Counted from the stretch's first letter, positions 15,542-23,610 are shown. The stretch is DNA of 64,000 bases from Streptomyces sp. NRRL B-3428 (GCA_000721375.1 JOGW01000008.1:372001-436000), one strand, 5' to 3'. The notes: generated by a model from the letters alone, not told the origin. Numbers and translations: made by a program.

Positions 15542-16444
15542 GCGCGGTAGCTCCAGATGGCCGCTGCGTACGGCGTGCAACATCCGGGCCGCAGGCGGCT
15601 GTTGGATCTCGATCCGCAGATCACTGACCCCGCCGAGCTCCTCGATGGCCTCCTCGGGATGCTTGAGCGGTTTGCCGTGCAGGCCCTCGCGGTCCTCGAC
15701 GTCGGCCACGCCCTTGCCCTTGAGGGTGCGGGCGAGGACAGCGGTGGGCCGGCCCAGTGTGGAGCGCGCCTCGGCGAAGGCCTGGTCGACGGCGTGCACG
15801 TCGTGGCCGTCGCACTCGACGGTGTGCCAGCCGAAGGCCTTGAGCCGACGGGCGTAGGCGGCCAGGTCGTGGCCGTGGCGGGTGGGGCCGCGCTGGCCCA
15901 GGCGGTTGACGTCGACGATCGCGATGAGGTTGTCGAGCTGCTCGTGTCCGGCGTGTTCGGCGGCTTCCCATACGGAGCCTTCGGCGAGTTCACTGTCGCC
16001 GCAGAGCACCCAGACGCGGAAGCCGGACCGTTCCAGGCGCTTGCCGGCGAGCGCCATCCCGACGCCGACCGGCAGCCCCTGGCCGAGCGAGCCGGTGGCG
16101 ACCTCGACCCAGGGCAGCGTGCGCGGCGTCGGATGCCCTTCGAGTCGGCTGCCGAGCATACGGAAGGTCCGCAGCTCGTCGTCCTCGACGAGACCGAGTG
16201 CCTTGTACGCGGCGTACAGCAAGGGTGACGCATGGCCCTTGGACAGGATGAAGCGGTCGTTGCCCGGGTGCTCGGGCCGTGCGAGGTCATGGCGCAGATG
16301 GCGGGTGAGCAGGACGGCCATCAACTCGGCGGCCGACATCGAGGAGGTCGGATGCCCCGATCCTGCGGCCGCGGTCATACGGATCGAGTCCACCCGCAAC
16401 TGCTGCGCGATCCGGGCGAGTTCGGCATCGGACGGTTGCGGCAT
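15539..16444 (-). CDS. tkt: Transketolase, N-terminal (TPP-binding) half
   Basis: A 301-residue reading frame carrying the thiamine-diphosphate-binding domain of transketolase. It has SIRMTAAAGSGHPTSSMSAAE, LSKGHASPLLYAA, and the TPP motif GDSELAEGSVWEAAEH ending in IAIVDVNRLGQ. Transketolase moves two-carbon ketol units in the non-oxidative pentose phosphate pathway. The ATG at 16444 follows GGGAGGCACCAG. The frame ends at a TAA after LELPR, and the same frame continues with the C-terminal half. A SigB-type promoter candidate lies about 75-100 bases upstream. A second housekeeping transketolase probably exists elsewhere in the genome. Confidence 0.85.
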   Translation of the reverse strand: MPQPSDAELARIAQQLRVDSIRMTAAAGSGHPTSSMSAAELMAVLLTRHLRHDLARPEHPGNDRFILSKGHASPLLYAAYKALGLVEDDELRTFRMLGSRLEGHPTPRTLPWVEVATGSLGQGLPVGVGMALAGKRLERSGFRVWVLCGDSELAEGSVWEAAEHAGHEQLDNLIAIVDVNRLGQRGPTRHGHDLAAYARRLKAFGWHTVECDGHDVHAVDQAFAEARSTLGRPTAVLARTLKGKGVADVEDREGLHGKPLKHPEEAIEELGGVSDLRIEIQQPPAARMLHAVRSGHLELPR

Positions 16445-16517
16445 CTGGTGCCTCCCTGGAGTGACGGCCGGGGCGAGGGAACGGGCCCAGTACCAACCGG
16501 CGCGCGGGGCGTTCCGG

Positions 16518-16542
16518 GTGCCCTGCGCCCCGGTCGCCAAAC
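16518..16542 (-). promoter_or_regulatory. GTTT-N15-GGGCACCC promoter candidate for transketolase
   Basis: On the minus strand GTTT (16542-16539), 15 bases, GGGCAC (16523-16518), then CC. It is identical in both boxes and in spacing to the gvpO site at 14551-14575. The predicted leader is about 65 bases. Confidence 0.5.
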
Positions 16543-16631
16543 GTTTCCCGCGCACGGCCCGGGTTACCCGGCGCACACCTCCCCTTCGCGCGGGAAGCAC
16601 ACCTCACCTTCGCCCGAGAGCCGGACCCGCC

Positions 16632-17729
16632 ATGAAGAACACCGTCCCCCTGGAAACACCCGCCGTCTCCGCCTACACCGTCCCCACCGACGCCCCAGAG
16701 GCCGACGGGATCCGCAGCTGGGACACCACTTCGGTGGTGGTCGTCGAGATCGGCGCCGGTGACGCGACGGGCACCGGCTGGACGTACGCGCCCGCGATCG
16801 CCTCCGACGTCGTACGCGAGCAACTGACCGCGGCCGTCGTCGGATTGGACGCCCTGGACATCCCCGCCGCCCACGAGTCGATGCGCGCGGCGCTGCGCGA
16901 GACGGGCCGCGGCGGAATCAGCGTCTGCGCCCTGTCCGCGGTCGACATCGCCCTGTGGGACTTGAAGGCCCGGCTCCTGGAACTGCCCCTGATTCGGCTG
17001 CTCGGCGCAGCACACGACACCGTGCCGGTCTACGGGAGCGGTGGCTTCACCACGTATCACGACACCCATCTCGCGGCGCAGCTCGGCGGCTGGGTGCACG
17101 GACAGCGCATCCCCCGGGTCAAGATCCGCATCGGTGAGCACCACGGCAGCGCGGTGGGCCGCGATCTCGCGCGGGTGCGCGCGGCACGGCAGGTCGTCGG
17201 GGCGCGCACCGATCTGTATGTCGACGCGGGGGGTGCCTACACCCGTAAGCAGGCGGTACGGGTGGGCCGCGCCCTCGCCGAGCTTGAGGTGGGCTGGTTC
17301 GAGTCGCCTGTGGCGGACGACGATCCGAGCGGGCTCGGTCTGGTGCGCGACTCGGTGGTGTGCGACGTGGCCGCGGGCGGGCGCGCCGGCGACCTGGCCG
17401 AAATCGCGCGGACCGTACCGCTGGTGGACTGTGTCCAGGCGGACGCCACCCGGCTCGGCGGGCTCACGGCCTGGCTGCGCGCGGCGGCGCTCGCGCAGGC
17501 GCACGGACTGCAGATCTCGGCGCACGGGGCGCCGCACGCACATGCCGCGGCCGCGGCGTCGGTGCCCAATCTGCGGCACGTCGAGTGGTTCCACGATCAT
17601 GTACGGGCCGAGTCGATGTTCTTCGACGGGGTCCTCGATCCGACCGGTGGAGTGGTCCGCCCCGGCTGCGGGATCGGACATGGACTGCGGCTGCGGGCGG
17701 ACCAGGTCGGGGAGTACCGGGTGGCGTAG
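16632..17729 (+). CDS. Enolase-superfamily protein (MR/MLE-like) with altered active site
   Basis: A 365-residue protein of the mandelate racemase/muconate-lactonizing fold: N-terminal capping domain (1-125) and TIM barrel (130-340). Metal ligands D198 (YVDAGG) and E224 (WFESP) are present. The third-ligand region reads DVAAGGRAG, with glycine 250 where relatives have AAGEYG. The K-x-K motif is KIR (K164-I-R166). The His-containing SAHGAPH segment is kept. Loss of a ligand makes normal catalysis doubtful. The ATG follows a divergent 187-base region shared with transketolase. It is followed two bases later by the P-loop protein gene. Confidence 0.82.
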   Translation: MKNTVPLETPAVSAYTVPTDAPEADGIRSWDTTSVVVVEIGAGDATGTGWTYAPAIASDVVREQLTAAVVGLDALDIPAAHESMRAALRETGRGGISVCALSAVDIALWDLKARLLELPLIRLLGAAHDTVPVYGSGGFTTYHDTHLAAQLGGWVHGQRIPRVKIRIGEHHGSAVGRDLARVRAARQVVGARTDLYVDAGGAYTRKQAVRVGRALAELEVGWFESPVADDDPSGLGLVRDSVVCDVAAGGRAGDLAEIARTVPLVDCVQADATRLGGLTAWLRAAALAQAHGLQISAHGAPHAHAAAAASVPNLRHVEWFHDHVRAESMFFDGVLDPTGGVVRPGCGIGHGLRLRADQVGEYRVA

Positions 17730-17731
17730 GC

Positions 17732-18382
17732 ATGCGGATCTTCGCTTGGCCATTCGGCGGCCCTACGCGTGGCTCCTCGCACGGCTCCTCGCACGGCTCC
17801 TCGCGCGGCTTTTCGTGTGGCGCGCCAGGTCGGTCTCATGCGAACCTCCTGGCCGTGGAGAGCGCGGAGGTGCTGCTGATCGGCGGCCGTTCAGGGGTGG
17901 GCAAGTCCTCGGTCGGATACGAGGTGTCGGCGCGGCTGAGGCAGGCCTCGGTGGCCCATGCCCTGATCGAGGGCGATGTGCTCGACCACATCCATCCGGC
18001 GCCCCCGGACGACCCGGACCGCTCGAAGATCACCCAGCGCAATCTGGCCGCGCTGTGGGCGAACTACACAGAGCTGGGCTGCCGCCGGCTCGTCTACACG
18101 AACACGGCCGCCGTGCTCGGGAGCGAACAGTGGCTGTTCGACGGGGCGTTGGGCGCCGGCTGCAGGTTCTTCCACGTCCTGCTCACGGCAACGGACACCA
18201 CCGCCGCCGAACGCCTGGCCGGGCGCGAACTCGGCTCCGAACTGGAGCAGCAGCTGCGGCGCAGCGCCCACATGGCGCGGCGGCTCGATGAGCACGCCGC
18301 GCCGGGGACGGTGCGCGTCGCGACCGACGGGCGGTCGGTGAGCGAAGTGGCGCGGGCGGTCGTCGCCGTAACCGGCTGGTGA
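17732..18382 (+). CDS. P-loop NTPase, small-molecule kinase-like
   Basis: A 216-residue protein with a clear Walker A GGRSGVGKSS (51-60) in a nucleoside/gluconate-kinase-like fold. It continues with an IEGDVLDHIHP substrate loop and TDTTAAERLAGRELGSEL near the lid. The substrate is unknown. The first 40 residues are low complexity, partly encoded by a GGCTCCTCGCAC tandem repeat (Gly-Ser-Ser-His). The true start may be the GTG at 17855, which begins six residues before the first beta strand, though it has no good ribosome site. It follows the enolase-family gene by two bases, so the two are an operon. Confidence 0.75.
   Translation: MRIFAWPFGGPTRGSSHGSSHGSSRGFSCGAPGRSHANLLAVESAEVLLIGGRSGVGKSSVGYEVSARLRQASVAHALIEGDVLDHIHPAPPDDPDRSKITQRNLAALWANYTELGCRRLVYTNTAAVLGSEQWLFDGALGAGCRFFHVLLTATDTTAAERLAGRELGSELEQQLRRSAHMARRLDEHAAPGTVRVATDGRSVSEVARAVVAVTGW
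17771..17818. repeat. 12-bp tandem repeat coding Gly-Ser-Ser-His
   Basis: GGCTCCTCGCAC at 17771-17782 and 17783-17794, GGCTCCTCGCGC at 17795-17806, and a decayed fourth unit to 17818. It falls in the uncertain N-terminal extension of the P-loop protein, which argues that this stretch may be untranslated. Confidence 0.8.
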
Positions 18383-18922
18383 TCAGCGCTCACCGGGCCG
18401 CGGGGCCGCGGGACCCGTCCGCGGTTCCAGCGGCGGCTCGGCGGGCGGGGGTGCGACCGGCGGGACGGGGGCAGTTGGGGCCATCGCCCCGTAGGCCCGG
18501 GTCCGTTCGGGCATGTCCGCCTCCCGGGTCCGTTCGGGAGTCTCCGCCCCCCGCGTCCGTTCGGGCGTGGCCGTCTCCCGTGCTCCGGCCTCTCGCTCCC
18601 CCTCATGCGACGTGCGCGGGCTGTGCGGGCGGACCGCCCGGCGCAACGCGTAGGCCGCGCCTGCCAGGAGCACACCCATGATCAGGGCGGCCGCCCAGTC
18701 GGGCAGTCCGATCGCGAACACCAGGCCGAGCGCGAGCGCACACGCGGCGCCCGCGTACAGGGCCACGGCGTCCGAAGCGACGTACAGGGAGGCCGCACGC
18801 CGCTGGCTGCGCGCCTGCTTGCGCAACTCCGCACGCACCGTGTCCCTGACGACCCGGGCGAGGGTGTCGGCCACGTTCTTGTCGAGCGGAGCCTGCGTGG
18901 TGGTGCGTCCGGTGCGTTCCAT
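18383..18922 (-). CDS. Holin-X-like small membrane protein
   Basis: A 179-residue protein resembling the actinobacterial phage-holin-superfamily (Holin-X) membrane proteins. A helical cytosolic N-terminus (DKNVADTLARVVRDTVRAEL) is followed by two hydrophobic helices (about 55-78 and 82-102). The C-terminal tail holds three PERTR repeats and Pro/Ala runs. Despite the family name these are chromosomal envelope proteins, not prophage lysis genes. The start is ATG 18922 with no clear ribosome site; a GGGTAC box ends 10 bases before it, so the transcript may be leaderless. Its stop directly abuts the stop of the P-loop gene. Confidence 0.7.
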   Translation of the reverse strand: MERTGRTTTQAPLDKNVADTLARVVRDTVRAELRKQARSQRRAASLYVASDAVALYAGAACALALGLVFAIGLPDWAAALIMGVLLAGAAYALRRAVRPHSPRTSHEGEREAGARETATPERTRGAETPERTREADMPERTRAYGAMAPTAPVPPVAPPPAEPPLEPRTGPAAPRPGER

Positions 18923-18931
18923 GACGGCCGG

Positions 18932-18956
18932 GTACCCCTGCGCCCCGCCCTCTAAC
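18932..18956 (-). promoter_or_regulatory. SigB-type promoter candidate for the holin-like gene
   Basis: On the minus strand GTTA (18956-18953), 15 bases, GGGTAC (18937-18932). The -10 lies about ten bases before the ATG at 18922, implying a leaderless mRNA. The -35 differs from GTTT at one base. Confidence 0.35.
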
Positions 18957-19015
18957 GCGGCGCGGTTGCCACGAACGATCTCCCCGGGCGCCACGCTCCA
19001 ACTACCCTCGGCGGT

Positions 19016-19372
19016 ATGGAGATTCTGGGCACCACGCTGCGTATCTGCGTCGAGGATCTGGACACCTCGGTGGACTTCTACGAGCGGCTCGCGGGCACCA
19101 AGGCGCTCCGCTTCGAGCGGGGCGGGGTGCGGGTGGCCGCGGTCGGCTGCTTTCTGCTGATGAGCGGGCCCGAGGCGGAGCTCGAGGTGCTCCGCAAGGT
19201 CACGGCGACCATCGCGGTCCCCGACGTGGAGGAGGCACAACAGGTGCTCGCCGCCTCGGGCGCCCACATCGTGGCCGGTCCGCTGCCGACTCCGGCGGGC
19301 CGCAATCTGATCGCGGTCCATCCGGACGGCACCGTCTTCGAGTACGCGGATCAGCGGTCCGTACGGGGCTGA
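19016..19372 (+). CDS. VOC-family (glyoxalase/dioxygenase-like) protein
   Basis: A 118-residue single vicinal-oxygen-chelate domain with the paired beta-alpha-beta-beta-beta units. The first is MEILGTTLRICVEDLDTSVDFYERL and the second starts ATIAVPDVEEAQQVLAASG, ending FEYADQR. The usual metal residues are only partly visible (R9, E75-like, E112), so it could be an enzyme, a sequestering resistance protein or a binding protein. The ATG start is 93 bases from the divergent holin-like gene. The end lies in a 22-23-bp repeat shared with the convergent DUF5107 gene. Confidence 0.82.
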   Translation: MEILGTTLRICVEDLDTSVDFYERLAGTKALRFERGGVRVAAVGCFLLMSGPEAELEVLRKVTATIAVPDVEEAQQVLAASGAHIVAGPLPTPAGRNLIAVHPDGTVFEYADQRSVRG

Positions 19373-19421
19373 GCACCGCCTCTCTACGGCGCTGAGCCCG
19401 GCCCCGTACGGCGCTGAGCCC
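19362..19421. repeat. Three imperfect 22-23-bp direct repeats at a convergent junction
   Basis: TACGGGGCTGAGC (19362), TACGGCGCTGAGCCC (19385) and TACGGCGCTGAGCCC (19407) recur at 22-23-base steps, starting inside the last codons of the VOC gene and ending just before the DUF5107 stop. Confidence 0.75.
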
Positions 19422-19424
19422 CGT

Positions 19425-21389
19425 TCACCCCTGCGGACGCATACGGAAGTCGTACGTCTCCGGGAGCGGATCCTCGCTGAGCGCGGCCCAGATCTCGCCC
19501 AGCGTCTCGTCCCCTTCGTACAGGTCGGCGACCTCGAAACCCTCGTCGAAGATCCGTCTGGCCGCCGCCGTCTCGCCCTCGGCCATGAGCAGTTGGACCT
19601 CGCTCAGCCGGAAACGGCCCCGGGTCCGGGTCACCGGCCTCAGCCGTTCCCACACCGAGCGCGCCTCGGCCGGACGGCCCGCGGCGAGCAGCACCGCGAT
19701 GGCCTCGCGTCCGAGCGCCGCGCACGCGGCCGTCCACACCTCGGCCTCACGGCGCTCGGCGCACAGGTCGTCGAAGGCCTCCACATAGCGGTCGGCTGCG
19801 CGCTGGATCTGACCCGCCTCACGGTCGGCGACGGCGAGGCAACGCAGCAACGGCCATACGGAGGGCGCCAGTTCGAGCCCGCGCTCCCAGCTGCGCACCG
19901 CCTGGGAAAGGTCACCGGCGTGCCACTGGGCGATCCCGAGGTGGTACTCCGTGAGCGGTGCGGCGGGCGCGGTCTCCAGCATGTTTCGCCAGTGCGGGGC
20001 CACCAGGGACGGGCCGGGCGGTGCCACCCGGCGCGGTTCGGGATACGAGCCGTTGTGCGACAGCTCGATCCACGGGGCCTGTTCGGCGGAAAGCATGGAC
20101 TCGTCGAAGGGAGTGCCGGGGAGCTTGTGACCGGCGCGCAGCACTTCCAGCGCGCCCCAGCCGGAGCCGGTGGCGAGCCGCTCGCCGGGTTCGGTGTCGG
20201 CGCGGGTCCGCCACTGCTCGTACGCCTTGTGCAACTCGGCCCGCGGAAGCGCCTCTTCGAGCCGCGCGGCGGCCTCCTGTCGTGCGGCGCTCCAGTCGTT
20301 CCCGTGCACGACGGCGGCGTCGGTGGTCAGTGGCCCGTACGCCTCGCACCAGCTCACCTCGCCCTCCGCCTCAAGCCGCACATGCTCCAGCTGGGTGCGG
20401 GCGAGGCCCGCCTGTATCTCCGCGTAGCCGCCGGTGCCCGGTTCCGTCAGCCAGCGCTGCCAGCGACGGCCACCCGCCGAACTGCCCCAGGTGAAGAGCT
20501 TGCGACCGCGCAGCCGGTCGGTGGAGGCCTGGGCGAGTCCATGGCCTTGTTCGTCCAGCGCGGCCATCCAGCGGCGCTCGCCGTCGGGCAGGTCGTAGAA
20601 GAAGTCGGCGGGATGCTCGCTGTTCAGGGGGTAGGTGCGGTCGGCGCCGTCCGAATCCGGGACCGGAAGGCGGCGCAGCGCGTGCTCGTAGCCGAAGTGC
20701 CAGGCCTCCTCAGCGGGTACGAGGACGCGGCGCTCCTCGGGCACGGCGGTGTTCGACCACCAGTAGACGGGCACGGACTTGTCGTGCGGATTGCGGATCC
20801 GCACACCCACGTACAGGAAGTCCGACTCCTCGGGCAGCCAGAGGTCCACCTGGAAGGGGGTGTCACGCAGCCGTTCCCACTCCCACAGGCGCAGCATCTC
20901 TCCCCCGTCGGGCGCCTCGACGCGGGCCGCGTGCACGGGGGCGCAGGACAGGGTGGAGTGGCCGGTGGCGCCGATGTTCCACTCGATGCCGCCGGAGAAC
21001 CAGGCGCCGTTGAGCGCGAAGGCCGCCGGCTGGAACACCGGGTTGGTGTAGAGGAGTTCACGGCCGGTGGGCTTGTGGTGCAGGGAGTGGACCCGTCCAC
21101 CGAACCCCGGCAGGACCGTCGCCCTGAGCCGGGAGTTCTCCAGGACCAGGGTGTCGAGAGTGAGTTCGGCGCGGCTGCGGTCGTAGCCATCGAGCACTTG
21201 GGCCGGCAGCACACTGTGCAGCGGCCCGTAACCGAGCTGGCGCCGCATGTCCAGAGGCAGCTCCTCGCGCAGCCGCTCGTCGACGGAGACGGTCTGGACT
21301 TGATGCGGTGAGAGCAGAGGCGGCAGCGGATTGGCCGGCCCCAAGGGGGCGCCGGGCAGCGTCAGTTCGGCACGTCGGATCGTCGTCAC
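19425..21389 (-). CDS. DUF5107 / TPR domain protein
   Basis: A 654-residue cytosolic protein. The N-terminal two thirds (about 30-400) are a DUF5107-type beta-sandwich domain (RATVLPGFGGRVHSLHHKPTG, WFSGGIEWNIGATGHS), related to galactose-mutarotase-like carbohydrate-binding folds. The C-terminal third has TPR helices (YHLGIAQWHAGDLSQAVRSWERGLEL, DRYVEAFDDL, LSEVQLLMAEGETAAARRIFDEGF). No signal peptide. Family members are often found with sugar-catabolism genes and may act on intracellular oligosaccharides, but their activity is not established. It stands alone here, followed by the arginase-family gene upstream in the same direction. Confidence 0.82.
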   Translation of the reverse strand: MTTIRRAELTLPGAPLGPANPLPPLLSPHQVQTVSVDERLREELPLDMRRQLGYGPLHSVLPAQVLDGYDRSRAELTLDTLVLENSRLRATVLPGFGGRVHSLHHKPTGRELLYTNPVFQPAAFALNGAWFSGGIEWNIGATGHSTLSCAPVHAARVEAPDGGEMLRLWEWERLRDTPFQVDLWLPEESDFLYVGVRIRNPHDKSVPVYWWSNTAVPEERRVLVPAEEAWHFGYEHALRRLPVPDSDGADRTYPLNSEHPADFFYDLPDGERRWMAALDEQGHGLAQASTDRLRGRKLFTWGSSAGGRRWQRWLTEPGTGGYAEIQAGLARTQLEHVRLEAEGEVSWCEAYGPLTTDAAVVHGNDWSAARQEAAARLEEALPRAELHKAYEQWRTRADTEPGERLATGSGWGALEVLRAGHKLPGTPFDESMLSAEQAPWIELSHNGSYPEPRRVAPPGPSLVAPHWRNMLETAPAAPLTEYHLGIAQWHAGDLSQAVRSWERGLELAPSVWPLLRCLAVADREAGQIQRAADRYVEAFDDLCAERREAEVWTAACAALGREAIAVLLAAGRPAEARSVWERLRPVTRTRGRFRLSEVQLLMAEGETAAARRIFDEGFEVADLYEGDETLGEIWAALSEDPLPETYDFRMRPQG

Positions 21390-21437
21390 CCGACCATGGA
21401 ACCCGCTGACCGCGGCGCTGACCAGGGGACCTCCAGG

Positions 21438-22375
21438 TCAGGATTGCGCAAAGCCGACCAGTGCGGTCACCACGAGGTCGGCGAGGAGAGCGCCCGCGGT
21501 GCCGTCGGGGTCGAGGTCCGGGTCGTAGATCGTGATGTTGAGACCGACGCAGTGCTCGGAGGCGGCCAGGGTGCCGAGCAGCGTGACGAGTTCCTCGGGC
21601 AGCAGGCCGCCAGGGTCGGGTGCGTCGACGGCGGGCATCACGGACGGATCGAGGCTGTCGGCGTCGAAGTGCACCCAGAACCCTTCGAGTTCACCGATCT
21701 CCAGTGACTGCCGTACGGCTCCCGCGATCTCGGCCGGACCCCACTCGCGGATCTCGCCGACGCTCGCGTTCGTGATCTTCAGCTCGCGCAGCTCGTCGCG
21801 CTGCGGGTCGTCGTCGCGGATGCCGAAGAGCCGTACGTCCTCGTCCTTGAGGTACGGGCGCAGGCCCTCCAGATCCGTCAGGTCCGGCTGTCCTCGTCCG
21901 GTCGCGAGCGCGAGCTCCTCGCCGCCCGCGGCGCCGACTCGCCCCGAGTTGCCCGGATGGCGGAAGTCGGTGGAACCGTCGATCGCGGCGAGGGCGTAGC
22001 GGCCCATCCGCCGCATCGCGAGGGAGGCGCCAAGCTGGATCGAGCAGTCGCCGCCGAGTACGACCGGGAAGTCGCCGGCGCGCAGATGGTGCTCGATACG
22101 GTCGGCCAGCTTGATCGTGTATGCGGCGATCGCCTCGGCGTTGAAGACCCCGTCGCCCTCCTGCCAGTCGCCACGGTCGTAGCGGGGCGGGACCACCACC
22201 CCGCCCTCGAAGGCGCCGAGCCGCTGCACGATCCTCCCCCACTGCCTCAAGGGCGTGGGGGTACCCCCTGCTCCCTCAGCGCTCCGGCCAGCTTGTAGAC
22301 ACCCGGCACGGTGCCGGGGACCGGAGGGCGCAGGCCCAGGTTGGAGGGGGCGTCGAGGACCACGATGCGTCGCAT
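21438..22375 (-). pseudogene. Arginase/agmatinase-family gene frameshifted by a short repeat
   Basis: The N-terminal 36 codons from ATG 22375 read as a normal start (MRRIVVLDAPSNLGLR, PGVYKLAGALREQG). They then run into an element at 22230-22267 and stop at TGA 22249-22247. The rest of the protein resumes in another frame as IVQRLGAFEGGVVVPPRYDRGDW and runs to the end with GGDCSIQLG, FDADSLDP and TIYDPDLDPDG, the manganese-ligand regions of the ureohydrolase family. The family hydrolyses guanidino groups. Removing 32 bases restores one frame of about 300 residues. It is therefore probably inactive unless rescued. Confidence 0.8.
22230..22267 (-). repeat. Short palindromic repeat inserted in the arginase-family gene
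   Basis: A 38-base segment on the minus strand opens with GGGGTACCCCC, can fold by CCCCCAC with GTGGGGG around a 12-base loop, and ends TTGAGGCAGTGGGGGAGG plus ATC. It shares both ends with the element at 2537-2584. If the ancestral sequence was GAG-CAG-GGG-ATC-GTG-CAG, the net insertion is 32 bases. Confidence 0.65.
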
Positions 22376-22421
22376 ACGGTCCATACTCGGCGACCTGGGG
22401 TCGATCACTCAAGACGCCGGC

Positions 22422-23549
22422 TCAGCCCGCGGTGAACTCCACCACCGCGAGTGCTCCCGCCGGGTGCACGGCGACGAGTTTGAGTCCCGATTCCCCTGCC
22501 AGTTCGGCGAGTTGGCCCGCCGTGCGCTCCTTGCCCGAGAAGAAGACCAGCATCCGCAGATCCATGGCGGTACGCACCTGGGCGCCGTCGCCGCCGATCT
22601 TCTCGATCACGAAGACCCGGCCCGTGCTGCCCGCCGCCTCGGCGCAGCGGCGCAGGACTGCCAGGGCCGAGGCGTCGTCCCAGTCATGGAGGATCGACGA
22701 GAGCAGATAGCCGCCGTATCCGGTGGGGAGTTCGTCGAAGAAGCTGCCCTCGACCGCGTCGGCCCGGTCCTTGAGCCGGTCGCCCGCGAACCGGATACGC
22801 GCCGACTCCGCGGTGCGGTCCCGGTCGAGCACGGTGCCGTGCAGCTCGGGGTGGGCCTTCAGAAGCGCGGACAGGAGCGCACCGTTGCCACCGCCGACGT
22901 CGAGCACGCGGCCGAGCGAGGACCAGTCGTAGGCCGCGGCGACGGCGGGACCGTCGGCGGCGATGTCCCGGCTCATATGCGCGTCGAACCGTTCCTGCCG
23001 CTCCGGCGTGGTGGCCAGGTCGTCCCAGAACGAGGCCCCGTATCTGAGCGGGAAGCCCGGCAACCCGGTGCGTACGGAGTGCAGCAGCTCCACCAGGGAC
23101 AGATCGGCCCGGCCGACCGCGGAACCCATGTCGAGCCAGGGATGGAGCCCCGAGGGGTGCGCGGAGTGCAGCGGGGCGCCGAGCGCGGTGAGCGAGTAGC
23201 GCCCCTCGGCGTCGCGGGCGAGGACCGAGCGGGCCACGAGGTGCAGGAGCATCCGCTCAAGGGCGTCGCTGTCCGCTCCGACCGCGGCGGCCAGCTCACG
23301 CGCCCCCTTGGGTCCGTCGTCGAGCGCCTCCGCGATGTGCAGGGTCACGGCGGCGCGGATGGCCATGGGGGTGGCCAGATCGGCGAGTTCGGCCAGATCC
23401 GCCTGGCGGGGCGGACCGGTCGGCTCCGGCGCGCGGGCTTCGTGGGTTTCATGAACGTCGCGGGCTTCGCGGGTTTCATGAACCTCGTGGGCTTCGTGGG
23501 CTTCGCCTGAGGGGCCCTTGGGCCTGCCGTCCGGGATGTCCGTGGTCAT
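22422..23549 (-). CDS. O-methyltransferase (acetylserotonin-OMT-like)
   Basis: A 375-residue class I methyltransferase of the plant-type/actinobacterial O-methyltransferase family. The dimerisation winged-helix domain (about 45-150) has TPMAIRAAVTLHIAEALDDG. The SAM domain follows, with VLDVGGGNGALLSALL and the catalytic-region LHDWDD. Such enzymes methylate phenolic or polyketide hydroxyls. I chose ATG 23549 because GAGAGGA lies just upstream. Residues 14-36 are a Glu/His/Ala repeat (EAHEAHEVHE) from a 27-bp DNA duplication and probably disordered. No polyketide genes are adjacent, so the substrate is unknown. Confidence 0.85.
   Translation of the reverse strand: MTTDIPDGRPKGPSGEAHEAHEVHETREARDVHETHEARAPEPTGPPRQADLAELADLATPMAIRAAVTLHIAEALDDGPKGARELAAAVGADSDALERMLLHLVARSVLARDAEGRYSLTALGAPLHSAHPSGLHPWLDMGSAVGRADLSLVELLHSVRTGLPGFPLRYGASFWDDLATTPERQERFDAHMSRDIAADGPAVAAAYDWSSLGRVLDVGGGNGALLSALLKAHPELHGTVLDRDRTAESARIRFAGDRLKDRADAVEGSFFDELPTGYGGYLLSSILHDWDDASALAVLRRCAEAAGSTGRVFVIEKIGGDGAQVRTAMDLRMLVFFSGKERTAGQLAELAGESGLKLVAVHPAGALAVVEFTAG
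23444..23497. repeat. 27-bp tandem duplication coding an Ala/His/Glu tail
   Basis: Two 27-bp units, 23444-23470 and 23471-23497, each built on GGGTTTCATGAAC followed by TCG(C/T)GGGCTTCG(C/T), with flanking half units. They encode the HE-rich N-terminus of the O-methyltransferase. Confidence 0.75.
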
Positions 23550-23610
23550 GGCGCGTCCTCTCCCCAGCTCCCCCGGGCCCCCTCTCCGGCACCGGACGTC
23601 GCAGCGTCCG

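Noticed and set aside
18383..18922. A prophage marker (holin)
   Set aside because: The protein belongs to a chromosomal actinobacterial membrane family that only shares the holin superfamily name. No other phage genes are nearby.
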